A DNA stretch of 64,000 bases from JBLMXQ01 sp050257855 (GTDB lineage: Bacteria > Acidobacteriota > Vicinamibacteria > Vicinamibacterales > CAVVIG01), in assembly GCA_050257855.1 (NCBI GenBank), contig JBLMXQ010000072.1, positions 1 through 64,000 of the forward strand, given 5' to 3'. The notes under the pieces are model-generated. The model was not told where the DNA came from. It made no database searches and worked only from the letters and a program-made list of their open reading frames with translations. How positions within the stretch are numbered: the stretch's first letter is position 1; each line of letters opens with the position of its first letter. Of this stretch, positions 1 to 7,243 are shown in pieces. A program made the position numbers and the translations under genes.

Positions 1-65
1 ATCTCCTGTTCGCACCCGGACAGGCGCTCGACGGCCTGGCCGTAGCTCAGCACTGGCGTCGGCAT
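1..65 (-). CDS. possible N-terminus of a gene running off the left edge
   Basis: On the minus strand an ATG at 65 opens a frame that stays open to the window edge (begins MPTPVLSYGQ). Only about 21 residues are visible and I recognise no family. No good ribosome-binding site lies upstream. If real, it belongs to whatever lies left of the tRNA-derived repeat at 272-326, possibly an integrated element. It could equally be a chance frame in high-GC DNA. Confidence 0.25.
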   Translation of the reverse strand, partial: MPTPVLSYGQAVERLSGCEQE

Positions 66-142
66 GCCCACAGCGTAGCACGGCACCCGCACGAGGGTTC
101 CGCGGTCCCCGCCTCGGCCGCGGACGCCCGCGGGTGCCGTGT

Positions 143-163
143 TCTGGCTAACGTCTGGCTAAC
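143..163 (+). repeat. pair of 10-bp direct repeats (TCTGGCTAAC), possible recombinase arm sites
   Basis: TCTGGCTAAC occurs at 143-152 and again at 154-163, a period of 11 bp (about one helical turn). The pair lies about 110 bp left of the tRNA-derived repeat at 272-326. Tyrosine recombinases of integrative elements often bind short direct repeats beside the core att site, so these could be arm-type sites of an element ending at 272-326. The repeat is seen; the function is inference. Confidence 0.4.
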
Positions 164-271
164 GGCGCGACGAAACTGGCTGCGCCGCCCTGGGCGCCGC
201 TGCAACGATTCGATCAACGATTTCCGCACCGCTGCCGTTTCAGCGCCCACCACGCGTTTGCGGTCGGACCG

Positions 272-326
272 ACTTAAAATCCTGGGTCCCGCGAGGGGCG
301 TGTGGGTTCGAAGCCCGCCCCCGGCA
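272..326 (+). repeat. tRNA-Leu(UAA) 3'-half fragment, copy A (att-like direct repeat)
   Basis: The segment reads as the 3' part of a class II tRNA: anticodon loop CTTAAAA (anticodon TAA), a long variable arm (GTCCC-GCGA-GGGGC), a T-arm with GTGGG-TTCGAAG-CCCGC and the acceptor strand CCCCGGC. No matching 5' half (acceptor strand, D-arm) precedes it, so it is not a functional tRNA. It is 53/55 identical to 1849-1903, differing at 284 and 312. This is the classic footprint of integration into a tRNA 3' end. The intact tRNA gene would be expected to the left, outside the window. Confidence 0.75.
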
Positions 327-331
327 ACCAC

Positions 332-620
332 TTAGCGGAATTCTGGCGGGTGACCGGATCGACGCCGCGTGTCACGGGCGTGTCACGAATCTCAACTCGT
401 TGTTGAAGCACCAAAGCTGTCGCGGCGAACGTGAAACGCTGGCTCTCGCGTGCGCGAATACAGCCGGCATTGCGCCCCCGTCTGCAAAGGAAAGTGGCTG
501 AACGGGCGCTTCGCTCGTCGACATGGGCGCGCCTTTGCGAGCGTGTATCCGCCCATGTGACAAGACGAATGGCGCCCGTGAAGAAATACGGGCCTGACGC
601 CGATAGGTGACACGGGGATT
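332..620. other. gene-free stretch inside the att-bounded region
   Basis: I see no convincing gene between copy A of the tRNA-derived repeat and the lipoprotein gene. Open frames on the minus strand have no recognisable protein character. The only structure noted is the GTGTCAC pair at 369-386. Confidence 0.5.
369..386 (+). repeat. GTGTCAC direct repeat pair, possible left arm sites
   Basis: GTGTCAC occurs at 369-375 and 380-386, a period of 11 bp, about 43 bp inside the left end of the candidate element. A related pair (GTGCCAC, GTGTCAC; period 10) lies just inside the right end at 1737-1753. Matching short repeats at both internal ends suit recombinase or accessory-factor binding sites. 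Function is inferred. Confidence 0.4.
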
Positions 621-1133
621 ATGGACTCCAAGAATCGAACCACGGTCGCGCTTGTGACGATCTTGCTATGGGGCGCCGGATGCAGCGCGTCTACTGACCT
701 GGTCTCGAAAGAATGCCGCACAGCAGTCACGATGCCGGCTCGCCCTGTTTATGAACCGAGTGATTCCGTTGTCGATGGAAAGCCCATCACCTACCATCAG
801 TATCGAAGCCTGCAAGACGGCATCACCTACGGATTCGTCTGCGCCCCGCGTACAAAGCTGATGGAGGGCAAAGATGTCGACCAGGCGTTCAATTCGGTGA
901 GGCAGGGCTTTCTGATCGACGGCGACAAGCAACTCCTGAGCGAGCACAATGTTTTGTTGAAGACGATTCAGGGACGTGAGTTTCTGCTGAAAGCTGCAGC
1001 TTACATGATGCGTGATCGTGTTTACCTGTTTCCAGACAGCATGGTCAACGTCTGGGTGATAGGCTCGCAAGCTGACGTCGCCTCCGCGGCCGCGGATCGA
1101 TTTCTTGATTCGTTGCGCGTAGTGGCGCGCTAG
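621..1133 (+). CDS. hypothetical lipoprotein within the tRNA-Leu island
   Basis: A 170-aa protein with a lipoprotein signal: a short basic N-terminus (K4, R6), a hydrophobic stretch and the lipobox LLWGAGC with the acylated Cys at residue 21. The mature part is soluble, mixed in composition, with two further cysteines (about residues 32 and 73), and ends FLDSLRVVAR. I recognise no family. It is probably anchored in the outer or inner membrane, facing the periplasm. Base composition is less GC-biased than the core genes further right, which fits acquisition with the att-bounded element. It is the only plausible intact cargo gene of that element. The ATG at 621 directly precedes the signal peptide. 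Confidence 0.6.
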   Translation: MDSKNRTTVALVTILLWGAGCSASTDLVSKECRTAVTMPARPVYEPSDSVVDGKPITYHQYRSLQDGITYGFVCAPRTKLMEGKDVDQAFNSVRQGFLIDGDKQLLSEHNVLLKTIQGREFLLKAAAYMMRDRVYLFPDSMVNVWVIGSQADVASAAADRFLDSLRVVAR

Positions 1134-1340
1134 GCAGTCGTTCTAGGTGAATGTGTGTTTGCCGCCGACAGTCGGACCGAGCGATTGTCTGTGCGCAGCT
1201 TGTCTCGCTCTCGAGAAGTCGCCCAGTGTAGAGCCAGAAGCGGCGAGTCCGTGATCCAGTTGACCAGATCGGAACCAAGAGCCAAATGTCGAGGTTCGGG
1301 AGTGCCGAGGGCTCTGAACCCTTCCCCGACGGCATCGCCT

Positions 1341-1696
1341 CTACCTGCTGCCTACGACCTTCAATCTTCTCCTCGCCCTCCGCTGCGCCAGCTGCTTGAA
1401 CGCCACGTGCAGGCTGTTCGTCCGGGTGCGCAGGTAGGCGCTCGTCATCGTCAGGTTGGTGTGGCCGAGCGCGTGCTGGACGGCGTGGATCGGCGCGCCC
1501 GCTTCCAGCAGCTGAGAGCCGAACTCGCCGCGCAGGTCGTGCAGGTGCAGGTTCTCGACCTTCGCCGCCTTGCAGGTCTTTCGCCACCAGCGGTTTGCCA
1601 GCCGTCGTGAGATCGGCTCGCCGGTCTCCGTACCGAACACGTGGGCGTCTTCCGCCAGAGCGTTGCCGTCAGGACCCTTCCGCCGCCGGTCTGATA
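1341..1696 (-). pseudogene. tyrosine recombinase/integrase, C-terminal catalytic fragment
   Basis: The minus-strand frame encodes the end of a phage-type integrase. From about 1696 it reads RRKGPDGNALAEDAHVFG, then ETGEPISRR, and then the catalytic core: HDLR (His and second Arg), LGHTN (third catalytic His), and TSAYLR with the nucleophilic Tyr. The N-terminal arm and core-binding domains and the first catalytic Arg are missing, and a stop lies at about 1697-1699. A full-length integrase is usually 350-420 aa, so roughly the first two thirds are lost. A GTG at 1640 could start a 99-aa product, but with no DNA-binding domain it would be inactive. It lies between the two att-like repeats and explains them. 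Confidence 0.8.
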
Positions 1697-1736
1697 GTTA
1701 AGACCGCCAGCCCGCGCCGTTTAGGCGCAGACTCGT

Positions 1737-1753
1737 GTGCCACGGCGTGTCAC
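1737..1753 (+). repeat. GTGCCAC/GTGTCAC repeat pair, possible right arm sites
   Basis: GTGCCAC at 1737-1743 and GTGTCAC at 1747-1753 lie between the integrase relic and copy B of the tRNA-derived repeat. They resemble the GTGTCAC pair at 369-386 and have the same orientation. Arm-type binding sites are plausible. The motif is short, so chance cannot be excluded. Confidence 0.35.
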
Positions 1754-1848
1754 AGGGTGCCGAAAGTCGCTCCGGGCCGGCCGGGCTCGTTTGAGATCGA
1801 CCCCGATGCTGATTGGGTATGTTCGATCGTGATCGGCGCCTTTCCTAA

Positions 1849-1903
1849 ACTTAAAATCCTTGGTCCCGCGAGGGGCGTGTGGGTTCGATGCCCGCCCCCG
1901 GCA
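1849..1903 (+). repeat. tRNA-Leu(UAA) 3'-half fragment, copy B (att-like direct repeat)
   Basis: A second copy of the tRNA-Leu 3' half, 53/55 identical to 272-326 with an exact offset of 1577 bp. It contains the CTTAAAA anticodon loop, variable arm, T-loop (TTCGATG) and acceptor strand CCCCGGC, but no 5' half. The sequence diverges right after the discriminator A, as expected where an att core ends. It marks the right boundary of the integrated material; ordinary chromosomal genes begin just beyond it. Confidence 0.75.
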
Positions 1904-2033
1904 CTTGTTTCCGGCTATTTCAGCGATCTTCAACGAGACCGTGGCCTGAAGCAGCGGTCACAAAGGGAGACGAGCTGTGCGCGCGAGGAACCCCTTCTGC
2001 TAGCAAGCCCTGCTGCGACCGACCCGTCGAGTT

Positions 2034-2477
2034 CTACCTGCCGGACCGGACCGCGATCCCCATCACCTCGTATCGGGCGCCAAAGAGCAGGCTGGCGATG
2101 CCGACGAAGGCGCGCGCGGGGTAGTTCCCGTGAAAATAGGTTTCGTACACCTTGTTGAACGCGTCGTAGTTCGCCAGGTCCGTGCAGAAGACCTGGACCG
2201 AAACCACATCGTCCATCGTCATGCCGGCCTGCTCCACGACCTGTTTGACCTGGTCCATCACCCGGCGCGCCTCCTCCTCGGGCGAGAGCGCAACCTTGGC
2301 GCCCGGATCAACGCCGATGGTGCCCGCGATGTAAAGCGTATTCCCGGCCACCACGCCGCTGCTGAACGGCAGGTGTCGGTCGGCCGCGAGCTTCGACTGC
2401 AGGTGCCGGTGCGCGGGCTGTTGGGCCGACACCAACACCGGGACGAGCAGCAGTGGCAGCACGTAACGAATCTTCAT
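2034..2477 (-). CDS. RidA/YjgF/UK114-family protein with signal peptide
   Basis: A 147-aa protein of the Rid family (enamine/imine deaminases). The core runs from about residue 30 to the end: LPFSSGVVAGNTLYIAGTIG, a DQVKQVVEQAGMTMDDVV helix, and YPARAFVGIASLL, which carries the conserved Arg that binds the substrate carboxylate in RidA. The start is set at ATG 2477 because a strong GGGAGGAGG ribosome-binding site lies 5-12 nt upstream and the N-terminus KIRYVLPLLLVPVLVSAQ is a clean signal peptide. Longer upstream starts would bury it. Export is unusual, since characterised RidA proteins act in the cytoplasm on reactive enamines. No partner gene is adjacent. Family assignment is firm; substrate is unknown. 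Confidence 0.88.
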   Translation of the reverse strand: MKIRYVLPLLLVPVLVSAQQPAHRHLQSKLAADRHLPFSSGVVAGNTLYIAGTIGVDPGAKVALSPEEEARRVMDQVKQVVEQAGMTMDDVVSVQVFCTDLANYDAFNKVYETYFHGNYPARAFVGIASLLFGARYEVMGIAVRSGR

Positions 2478-2520
2478 GGTTCCTCCTCCCACTTCATGCC
2501 ACACGATACCGCGAATCCGG

Positions 2521-2697
2521 ATGACGGCGATCCTCCTGGCGGTCGGAGTGATGGACATTCCGGCGACCGGCGTCGCGGCAGCCATCACCCTCGAGCGCCT
2601 CGCACCCGTCGGCGAGCGCGCCGCGCGCCCGATCGGAACCGTCGTCGTCGCGGCGGGGTTGTTTCTGATCGCGCGAGCGACCAGGCTCGGATGCCAT
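2521..2697 (+). pseudogene. C-terminal relic of a DUF2182-like membrane protein
   Basis: The plus strand here encodes MTAILLAVGVMDIPATGVAA followed by ITLERLAPVGERAARPIG and a hydrophobic segment ending LIARA. This matches the last two transmembrane segments of DUF2182 (predicted metal-binding integral membrane) proteins, with the typical GVM and E(K/R)L.P.GER signatures. Upstream is the RidA promoter region and downstream the frame loses protein character, so only about 60 residues of a roughly 250-aa family remain. I infer a decayed gene. A short hypothetical membrane protein is the alternative. Confidence 0.45.
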
Positions 2698-2759
2698 TGG
2701 CGTCGAGCAAGGATGTACTCAAGGGCGCGGCATGATGGAAGCGCAGGCTTGACCGCCTT

Positions 2760-3530
2760 TCACCGCGTTACCAGCCACGTCGAGAAGTTCAGCCAGGCAT
2801 GTGTTCTGCCGATAAGTAGAAACGCAGGAAAGGACGATAGAAGCACGAGCCCACCCCAGGCAAATCCGGGATGCAAATGCCGGTGCTTGACTGTGTCATA
2901 TAGGATGCAGACAAGCGGAGTGATTTCCGTCAAGCCAACGAGTCCCCACAGGCCCCCTGCCATAATGAAGTGCAGAGGAATGCGCCCAATGGCAGGCAGA
3001 AGAAGGCTGCAGCTCGCAAGAACCATCAAACGCTTGTGGACGCCTCCGCGGCGCCGAAAATAAAGGGCTGCGGCAACCAAGGAAAGAAACAGCAAGCTGC
3101 TGCCCAAGTCCAGCGCGAACGGACGAAGATTGACGTTCGCAAAGGACGCGGGGTCGGCCAGATAACCTCGCCGTAGCGCGTGAATGGAAACGCCACCAGC
3201 CATGCAGGCGCCAAGAGGGGCGAGCACCAAGCCGCAAACGCCAAGCCGGCGGTGCAGGTCAACGCGATGCCTTGCGACAAGGCGTGCCTGACCGAAAAAC
3301 AACACGAACCAGGCAGTGAAAATCAGCCCGTGGAGATGCAGATAATAGGGCAGGGGCCGCGTGCCGAAGAAGACTTTCAAATAAAACGTGCGTGCAAAAC
3401 CGGCAAAGACAATCAGAAACGTGCCGACGGCGACCCACGTGTAGAAGAAATCGCCTGTGGCCCTGCGGGGCTTGGCCAGGGAATAATCCACAGGCCTCGG
3501 GAGGGTTGAGCGGGTCTGAACAACAGCCAT
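2760..3530 (-). CDS. hypothetical multi-pass membrane protein
   Basis: A 256-aa protein with about six or seven transmembrane segments: FFYTWVAVGTFLIVFAGFAR, a HLHGLIFTAWFVLFFGQ segment, GVCGLVLAPLGACMAGG, LDLGSSLLFLSLVAAAL, a LMVLASCSLLLPAIGR region and a C-terminal WGGLVLLSSFPAFLLIG. Conserved-looking His residues sit in the second segment (YLHLHG), near its cytoplasmic edge (DLHRRLG) and in the fifth (LHFIMAG), a pattern seen in heme- or metal-binding membrane proteins. I recognise this as a widespread uncharacterised type but cannot name a function. It stands alone between the DUF2182 relic and kinase 1. The ATG at 3530 has no clear ribosome-binding site. Confidence 0.7.
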   Translation of the reverse strand: MAVVQTRSTLPRPVDYSLAKPRRATGDFFYTWVAVGTFLIVFAGFARTFYLKVFFGTRPLPYYLHLHGLIFTAWFVLFFGQARLVARHRVDLHRRLGVCGLVLAPLGACMAGGVSIHALRRGYLADPASFANVNLRPFALDLGSSLLFLSLVAAALYFRRRGGVHKRLMVLASCSLLLPAIGRIPLHFIMAGGLWGLVGLTEITPLVCILYDTVKHRHLHPGFAWGGLVLLSSFPAFLLIGRTHAWLNFSTWLVTR

Positions 3531-3635
3531 AGCTTGTAAGCGCGGCTACCCTGCGAATAAAGCGGCGCCTTCAGTCTCTCGAGGGCCGCTGAGGCCCGGC
3601 CTTCGGACGCGCGGTCGTGAAGCGCCGGCCCACTC

Positions 3636-6209
3636 TCACTTGAGTCCGGTGATCTGATACAGGTCGCACTGCACGACGCGATAGCCAAACACGTACGCGG
3701 ACGCGTCGGGCGTGAGCAGGATACGGTTGACGCCACGTGTGCCCGCGGCCGGCTTGATGACGCGCACGGGCGTACGGCGGCCGGTCGTGGTGTCGAGCTG
3801 GAACACCTGCGCCGCGCCGCCGTCCGCCGGTTCGCGCACAAAGAGGGTCCGCGCATCACGCCCCCAGCGGACAAGCCCATCGGTCTTCTCGAAGCCGGGG
3901 ATCGGCCGCTCGGATCCGCCCGCGAGCGTGTAGAGCCGGCCGTCCTGTGTCGCGACCATCATCCCATCGGGAGACAAGGGACCGACCAGGCCCTCCGGCG
4001 TGATCGCCTTCGCCGCGCCGCCGGCCAGGTCCTGTCGATACAGGCGGGCCTTGTGGCCCGCCTCGAAGCCCAGGAAGACGATGTGCCGGCCGTCGGCCGT
4101 GAACGCGCCGTCCAGATGCGTGATCGCGTCGCTCGTCACCTGCTTCGCCTGCCCCGCACCCGTGGGCAGCAGCATGAGCTGCGCCGGCGCCGGATTCAGC
4201 CGCTGCGCCAACGCCCAGGCGCCGTCCGGCGAGAGGGCGAGCGCGCCGCCGCTCCCGAGACGCACGGCCGGCGATCCGTCGGTCTTCCGCAGGTAGACCG
4301 AGTAATCCGGTCCCCCTCCGTCGCCTTCCTCGTCGAACAGCAACCACTGGCCGTCGTCGGAGAGCGCCGTGGGAATGCCCCAGTCGAACCACGACAAGTC
4401 GCGGTCTTCCAGGGCACCCGGCGCGCGGCCCGCGAGGCCGTCGCGGACGTTCTCCTGCCACAGCAGCACGCGCCCGTCGGCGGCGATGTCGCCGAGGTGC
4501 AGGGTGCCCGGCACACGGGCGACGACGCGCACGCGGCCCGCGAGCGTGACGGCCTCGAGCGCCCGGGCGCTGCCCTCGTCAGCGCCGGTGAACCAGATCT
4601 CCGCGCCCGACGGCGTCCAGGCGAGGCCCTGGAGACTCGAGTACTCGCTCGTCAGCTTCGTCACGTGGCCCTGACGATCCACGAGGTCCACGGTGCCGCG
4701 GTCGTCGCCGAGGATCGGATGATCGACAAAGGCCACCCGCGTGCCGTCCGGCGACACCCGTGGATCGCTCACGTAGCCGGCGGTCTCGTAGACGGGCGTG
4801 CCGATCGGAAACTCCAACTGGTAGCGCCGGCCGATGTAGTGCGAGACGACGAAGCCCGATCCATCCGGGAGCCAGTCGGCGTCTTGAACGTCATCGAGCA
4901 CCGCACGCGCCGCGCCGCCCGAGAGCGGGGCCCGCGAGAGCGTCCCGACCTGCGCGTAGTTCCGCACCACGCGCCGGTTCATGACGAGCGCCAGCTCGCC
5001 GGACCGGGAAATCGACGCGACATCCCCCGTGAACGCGAGCGGCATCGACTCCGGGCTCTCGACGCGGTTCGCGTAGAGACGACGAGCGTCGCCGTACCAG
5101 CGGGCCGAGTACACGGCCGTGTTGCCGTCCGGCGCAAAGCGGGCGGAGAAGATCGCGCCGCTCCTGAACGTCAGCCGGCGGTACGACGGCGCCGGCGCAG
5201 CCGACGGCCCGGCCGTCCACCGGCCGACGACGAACGCAACTGCGCCGAGCCCGACGACGGCCGCGGCGGCCGGAAGCCAACGCCGCATCGCGCCTGCCTT
5301 CGGCGCGATTGCGGCGGAGGCTGGCACCGCCCCGCTCTGGCTGGACGCCCCGGAGACGGCCTCGAGCGCGATGCCCAGGTCGTGCGCCGAGTGAAAGCGC
5401 TCGTCGGGGTTCTTCTCGAGCGCGCGCCGGACGATCCGGTCGACCCCGGCCGGCACCGACGCGCCAATCTCGCCGAATTCCGGTGCGTCCTCCTTGAGGA
5501 TCGCGTTCATCGTCTCGACCTGCGAGTCGCGCCGGAACGGCTGCTTCCCCGTGAGCATCTCGTAGAGGACGACCCCCAGCGAGAAGATGTCGGTGCGGTG
5601 ATCGACCGGCTGCGCACGGACCTGCTCGGGCGACATGTAGCCGACCGTGCCGAGGACCATGCCGGGCGTCGTGCCCGTCGCCATCTGCGTCTCGCTCGCG
5701 CCCGCCGTCACGCCGGCAGCGGACGGCGGCTCGAGCGCCTTGGCGAGGCCGAAGTCGAGGACTTTCACGCGGCCGTCTTTCGTGACGAAGATGTTCTCGG
5801 GCTTGAGGTCGCGGTGAATGATGCTTTTCTCGTGCGCGGCGGCGATGCCCTTGGCGATCTGGAGCGCGTGGTCGACGGCCTTGCGCACCGGCAGCGCGCC
5901 CGAGGCGAGCTTCGCGCGGAGTGTCTCGCCCTCCAGGAGCTCCGTCACCGCGTACGCGATGCCCTGCTCGCTCCCGAAGTCGTAAATCGCGAGGATGTTC
6001 GGATGCGACAGCGCCGCGACGGCCTGCGCCTCGCGCTCGAAGCGCTGGAGCGCCGCCGGATCATTGGCGAGGTGCCCGGGCAGAACCTTGATCGCGACCT
6101 CGCGGTTGAGCTTCGCGTCGCGGGCGCGATAGACCTCGCCCATGCCGCCGCTGCCGAGGGCGCTCACGATTTCATACGCGCCAAGGCGCGTGCCGCTGGG
6201 GATGGACAT
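3636..6209 (-). CDS. Ser/Thr protein kinase with C-terminal TolB/PD40 beta-propeller (kinase 1)
   Basis: An 857-aa receptor-type Hanks kinase. Residues 10-270 form the kinase domain: glycine loop GSGGMGEVY (19-27), catalytic Lys41 in VAIK, HRDLKPEN (132-139), DFG (152-154) and MSPEQ in the activation segment, so all catalytic residues are present. A linker leads to one transmembrane helix at about 310-328 (after MRRWLP). The periplasmic C-terminus has repeated PD40/TolB motifs (FAPDGNTAVY, SPDGTRVAF, SDDGQWLLF, TADGRHIVF) that should fold as a beta-propeller sensor. This architecture is common and expanded in Acidobacteriota. No phosphatase or substrate gene is adjacent. A TATAAT box lies 24 nt upstream of the start. 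Confidence 0.93.
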   Translation of the reverse strand: MSIPSGTRLGAYEIVSALGSGGMGEVYRARDAKLNREVAIKVLPGHLANDPAALQRFEREAQAVAALSHPNILAIYDFGSEQGIAYAVTELLEGETLRAKLASGALPVRKAVDHALQIAKGIAAAHEKSIIHRDLKPENIFVTKDGRVKVLDFGLAKALEPPSAAGVTAGASETQMATGTTPGMVLGTVGYMSPEQVRAQPVDHRTDIFSLGVVLYEMLTGKQPFRRDSQVETMNAILKEDAPEFGEIGASVPAGVDRIVRRALEKNPDERFHSAHDLGIALEAVSGASSQSGAVPASAAIAPKAGAMRRWLPAAAAVVGLGAVAFVVGRWTAGPSAAPAPSYRRLTFRSGAIFSARFAPDGNTAVYSARWYGDARRLYANRVESPESMPLAFTGDVASISRSGELALVMNRRVVRNYAQVGTLSRAPLSGGAARAVLDDVQDADWLPDGSGFVVSHYIGRRYQLEFPIGTPVYETAGYVSDPRVSPDGTRVAFVDHPILGDDRGTVDLVDRQGHVTKLTSEYSSLQGLAWTPSGAEIWFTGADEGSARALEAVTLAGRVRVVARVPGTLHLGDIAADGRVLLWQENVRDGLAGRAPGALEDRDLSWFDWGIPTALSDDGQWLLFDEEGDGGGPDYSVYLRKTDGSPAVRLGSGGALALSPDGAWALAQRLNPAPAQLMLLPTGAGQAKQVTSDAITHLDGAFTADGRHIVFLGFEAGHKARLYRQDLAGGAAKAITPEGLVGPLSPDGMMVATQDGRLYTLAGGSERPIPGFEKTDGLVRWGRDARTLFVREPADGGAAQVFQLDTTTGRRTPVRVIKPAAGTRGVNRILLTPDASAYVFGYRVVQCDLYQITGLK

Positions 6210-6628
6210 GGACCGGGTCGGTGGCGAACCGGATTATATGCGGATCGTCGCCACGGGAACACACGGCGCGCGGGCTCGTCTGACGACGCGTGCCGTCGAG
6301 CGCCGCGGGTGTCCTCCTCGTGATCCTGTCGCGACGGGACACACCAATCTCGTACATGAGAGTCGAAGAGGCTCTCTCTAGTGTCCTGACTGCGTGGTTC
6401 GCTGACCCCCGCAGCCGCCTGGCGACCACTCGATCGTCGAGACCCTCGGGGCACACGAGAATGATGGATGCGCGACGCGCGACTGCGGTGCGCGCCGACA
6501 GTCTCGTGCGATGATGTCGCCGCGGCGCGCGGCGCATTCGAGGTCGTTAACCCGAGCGGCCGTCGCCGATGCGGTGGCGGTCGAGCAGGTCATCGCCGAT
6601 CGTCAACCACAGCGCTCATGATCGAGGC
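6210..6628. other. intergenic region upstream of kinase 1 and the DHFR-like gene
   Basis: About 420 bp between two divergently read genes. Apart from the TATAAT box at 6233-6238 (minus strand), I see no gene, repeat or clear terminator. An imperfect inverted repeat (GAGAGTCGAAGAGGCTCTC) lies near 6359-6377. Its role is unknown. Confidence 0.5.
6233..6238 (-). promoter_or_regulatory. -10-like TATAAT for kinase 1
   Basis: On the minus strand a perfect TATAAT lies 23 nt before the ATG of the kinase gene, in otherwise GC-rich DNA. No convincing -35 box is present at 17 bp spacing. I read it as the likely -10 element. Confidence 0.45.
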
Positions 6629-7201
6629 ATGACGATGGAGAACGCGAAGTCCCGGGTCACGATCCACATGGCGGCGAGTCTCGACGGCTTCATCGCTCGA
6701 CGCGATGGACGCGTGGACTGGCTGGAGACCTCGGATACCTTTGAAGGCGGGGACACCTTGACCCCGGAGTTCGTCGAACAGTTCCTCAAGACGATCGACT
6801 GCTACGTCATGGGTTCGCGAACGTATGAGACCGCGCTGGCTTTCGAGGCCAGGGGGTTCGGCTGGTCCTACGGCGACAAGCCGACCTTCGTCCTCACCAG
6901 TCGCACGCTGCGGAAGGTCAGGGACACGGTCGAGTTCTGCTCGGGCGATCTCGCACGCTTCGTCGACGCGCGGTTGAAATCGAACTTCCGGAACATCTGG
7001 TTCGTCGGAGGGGGCGCGGTATGCGGCGAATGCCTGCGCCTCGGGCTGGCCGACGAAGTTCGCTATTCGATGATGCCGATCCTGATTGGCGACGGAATCT
7101 CGTTCTTCGAGGGCCTCGACAAGGACGTCGCGCTGCACCTTGCGGAGGTGAAGGCGTACCGGAGCGGCATGGTGGCGCTTCGCTACGAGGTGCGGAAGTA
7201 G
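6629..7201 (+). CDS. dihydrofolate reductase/RibD C-terminal-domain family protein
   Basis: A 190-aa protein of the YyaP/YwjB kind of DHFR-fold reductase. It opens with MAASLDGFIARRDGRVDWLE, the standard N-terminal beta-strand and loop of this family, then VMGSRTYETAL, a PTFVLTSRTL strand and IWFVGGGAVCGECLRLGLAD, which is the NADPH-binding GGG region. The end has the usual ILIGDGISFFEG motif. These proteins are NADPH-dependent reductases of uncertain substrate; true DHFR activity should not be assumed. The start at ATG 6629 is chosen because the conserved strand begins about 9 residues later. An alternative ATG is at 6635. It is convergent with the M13 peptidase gene. Confidence 0.88.
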   Translation: MTMENAKSRVTIHMAASLDGFIARRDGRVDWLETSDTFEGGDTLTPEFVEQFLKTIDCYVMGSRTYETALAFEARGFGWSYGDKPTFVLTSRTLRKVRDTVEFCSGDLARFVDARLKSNFRNIWFVGGGAVCGECLRLGLADEVRYSMMPILIGDGISFFEGLDKDVALHLAEVKAYRSGMVALRYEVRK

Positions 7202-7243
7202 GCCGTTCCCCGGCGGTCAACATGGCCGCTCCAGGCCTCGACG

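Larger units (their letters stand above)
272..1903. mobile_element. candidate decayed integrative element between two tRNA-Leu-derived repeats
   Basis: About 1.6 kb bounded by 55-bp tRNA-derived direct repeats. It holds a lipoprotein gene (621-1133), the C-terminal relic of a tyrosine recombinase pointing left (1341-1696), and short GTGnCAC repeat pairs just inside both ends (369-386, 1737-1753). Base composition around 700-1070 is more AT-rich than the neighbouring core genes. The simplest reading is a deleted integrative element or the far end of tandem elements at one tRNA-Leu site. It cannot be mobile on its own, because the recombinase lacks its N-terminal part. Confidence 0.55.

Noticed and set aside
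272..326. Functional tRNA-Leu gene
   Set aside because: Only the 3' half is present; no acceptor 5' strand or D-arm lies upstream in either copy.
47..331. Minus-strand open frame over tRNA copy A encoding an apparent small protein
   Set aside because: It is the antisense of a tRNA 3' half, a common false protein pattern; it has no ribosome-binding site or protein-like composition. The same holds for 1721-1933 over copy B.
1341..1640. Active integrase
   Set aside because: Only the C-terminal catalytic part remains; the first catalytic Arg and all DNA-binding domains are missing.
4053..6323. Very long plus-strand open frame opposite kinase 1
   Set aside because: Antisense shadow of a high-GC gene: Arg/Ala/Gly-rich with no domains, whereas the minus strand encodes a complete kinase.
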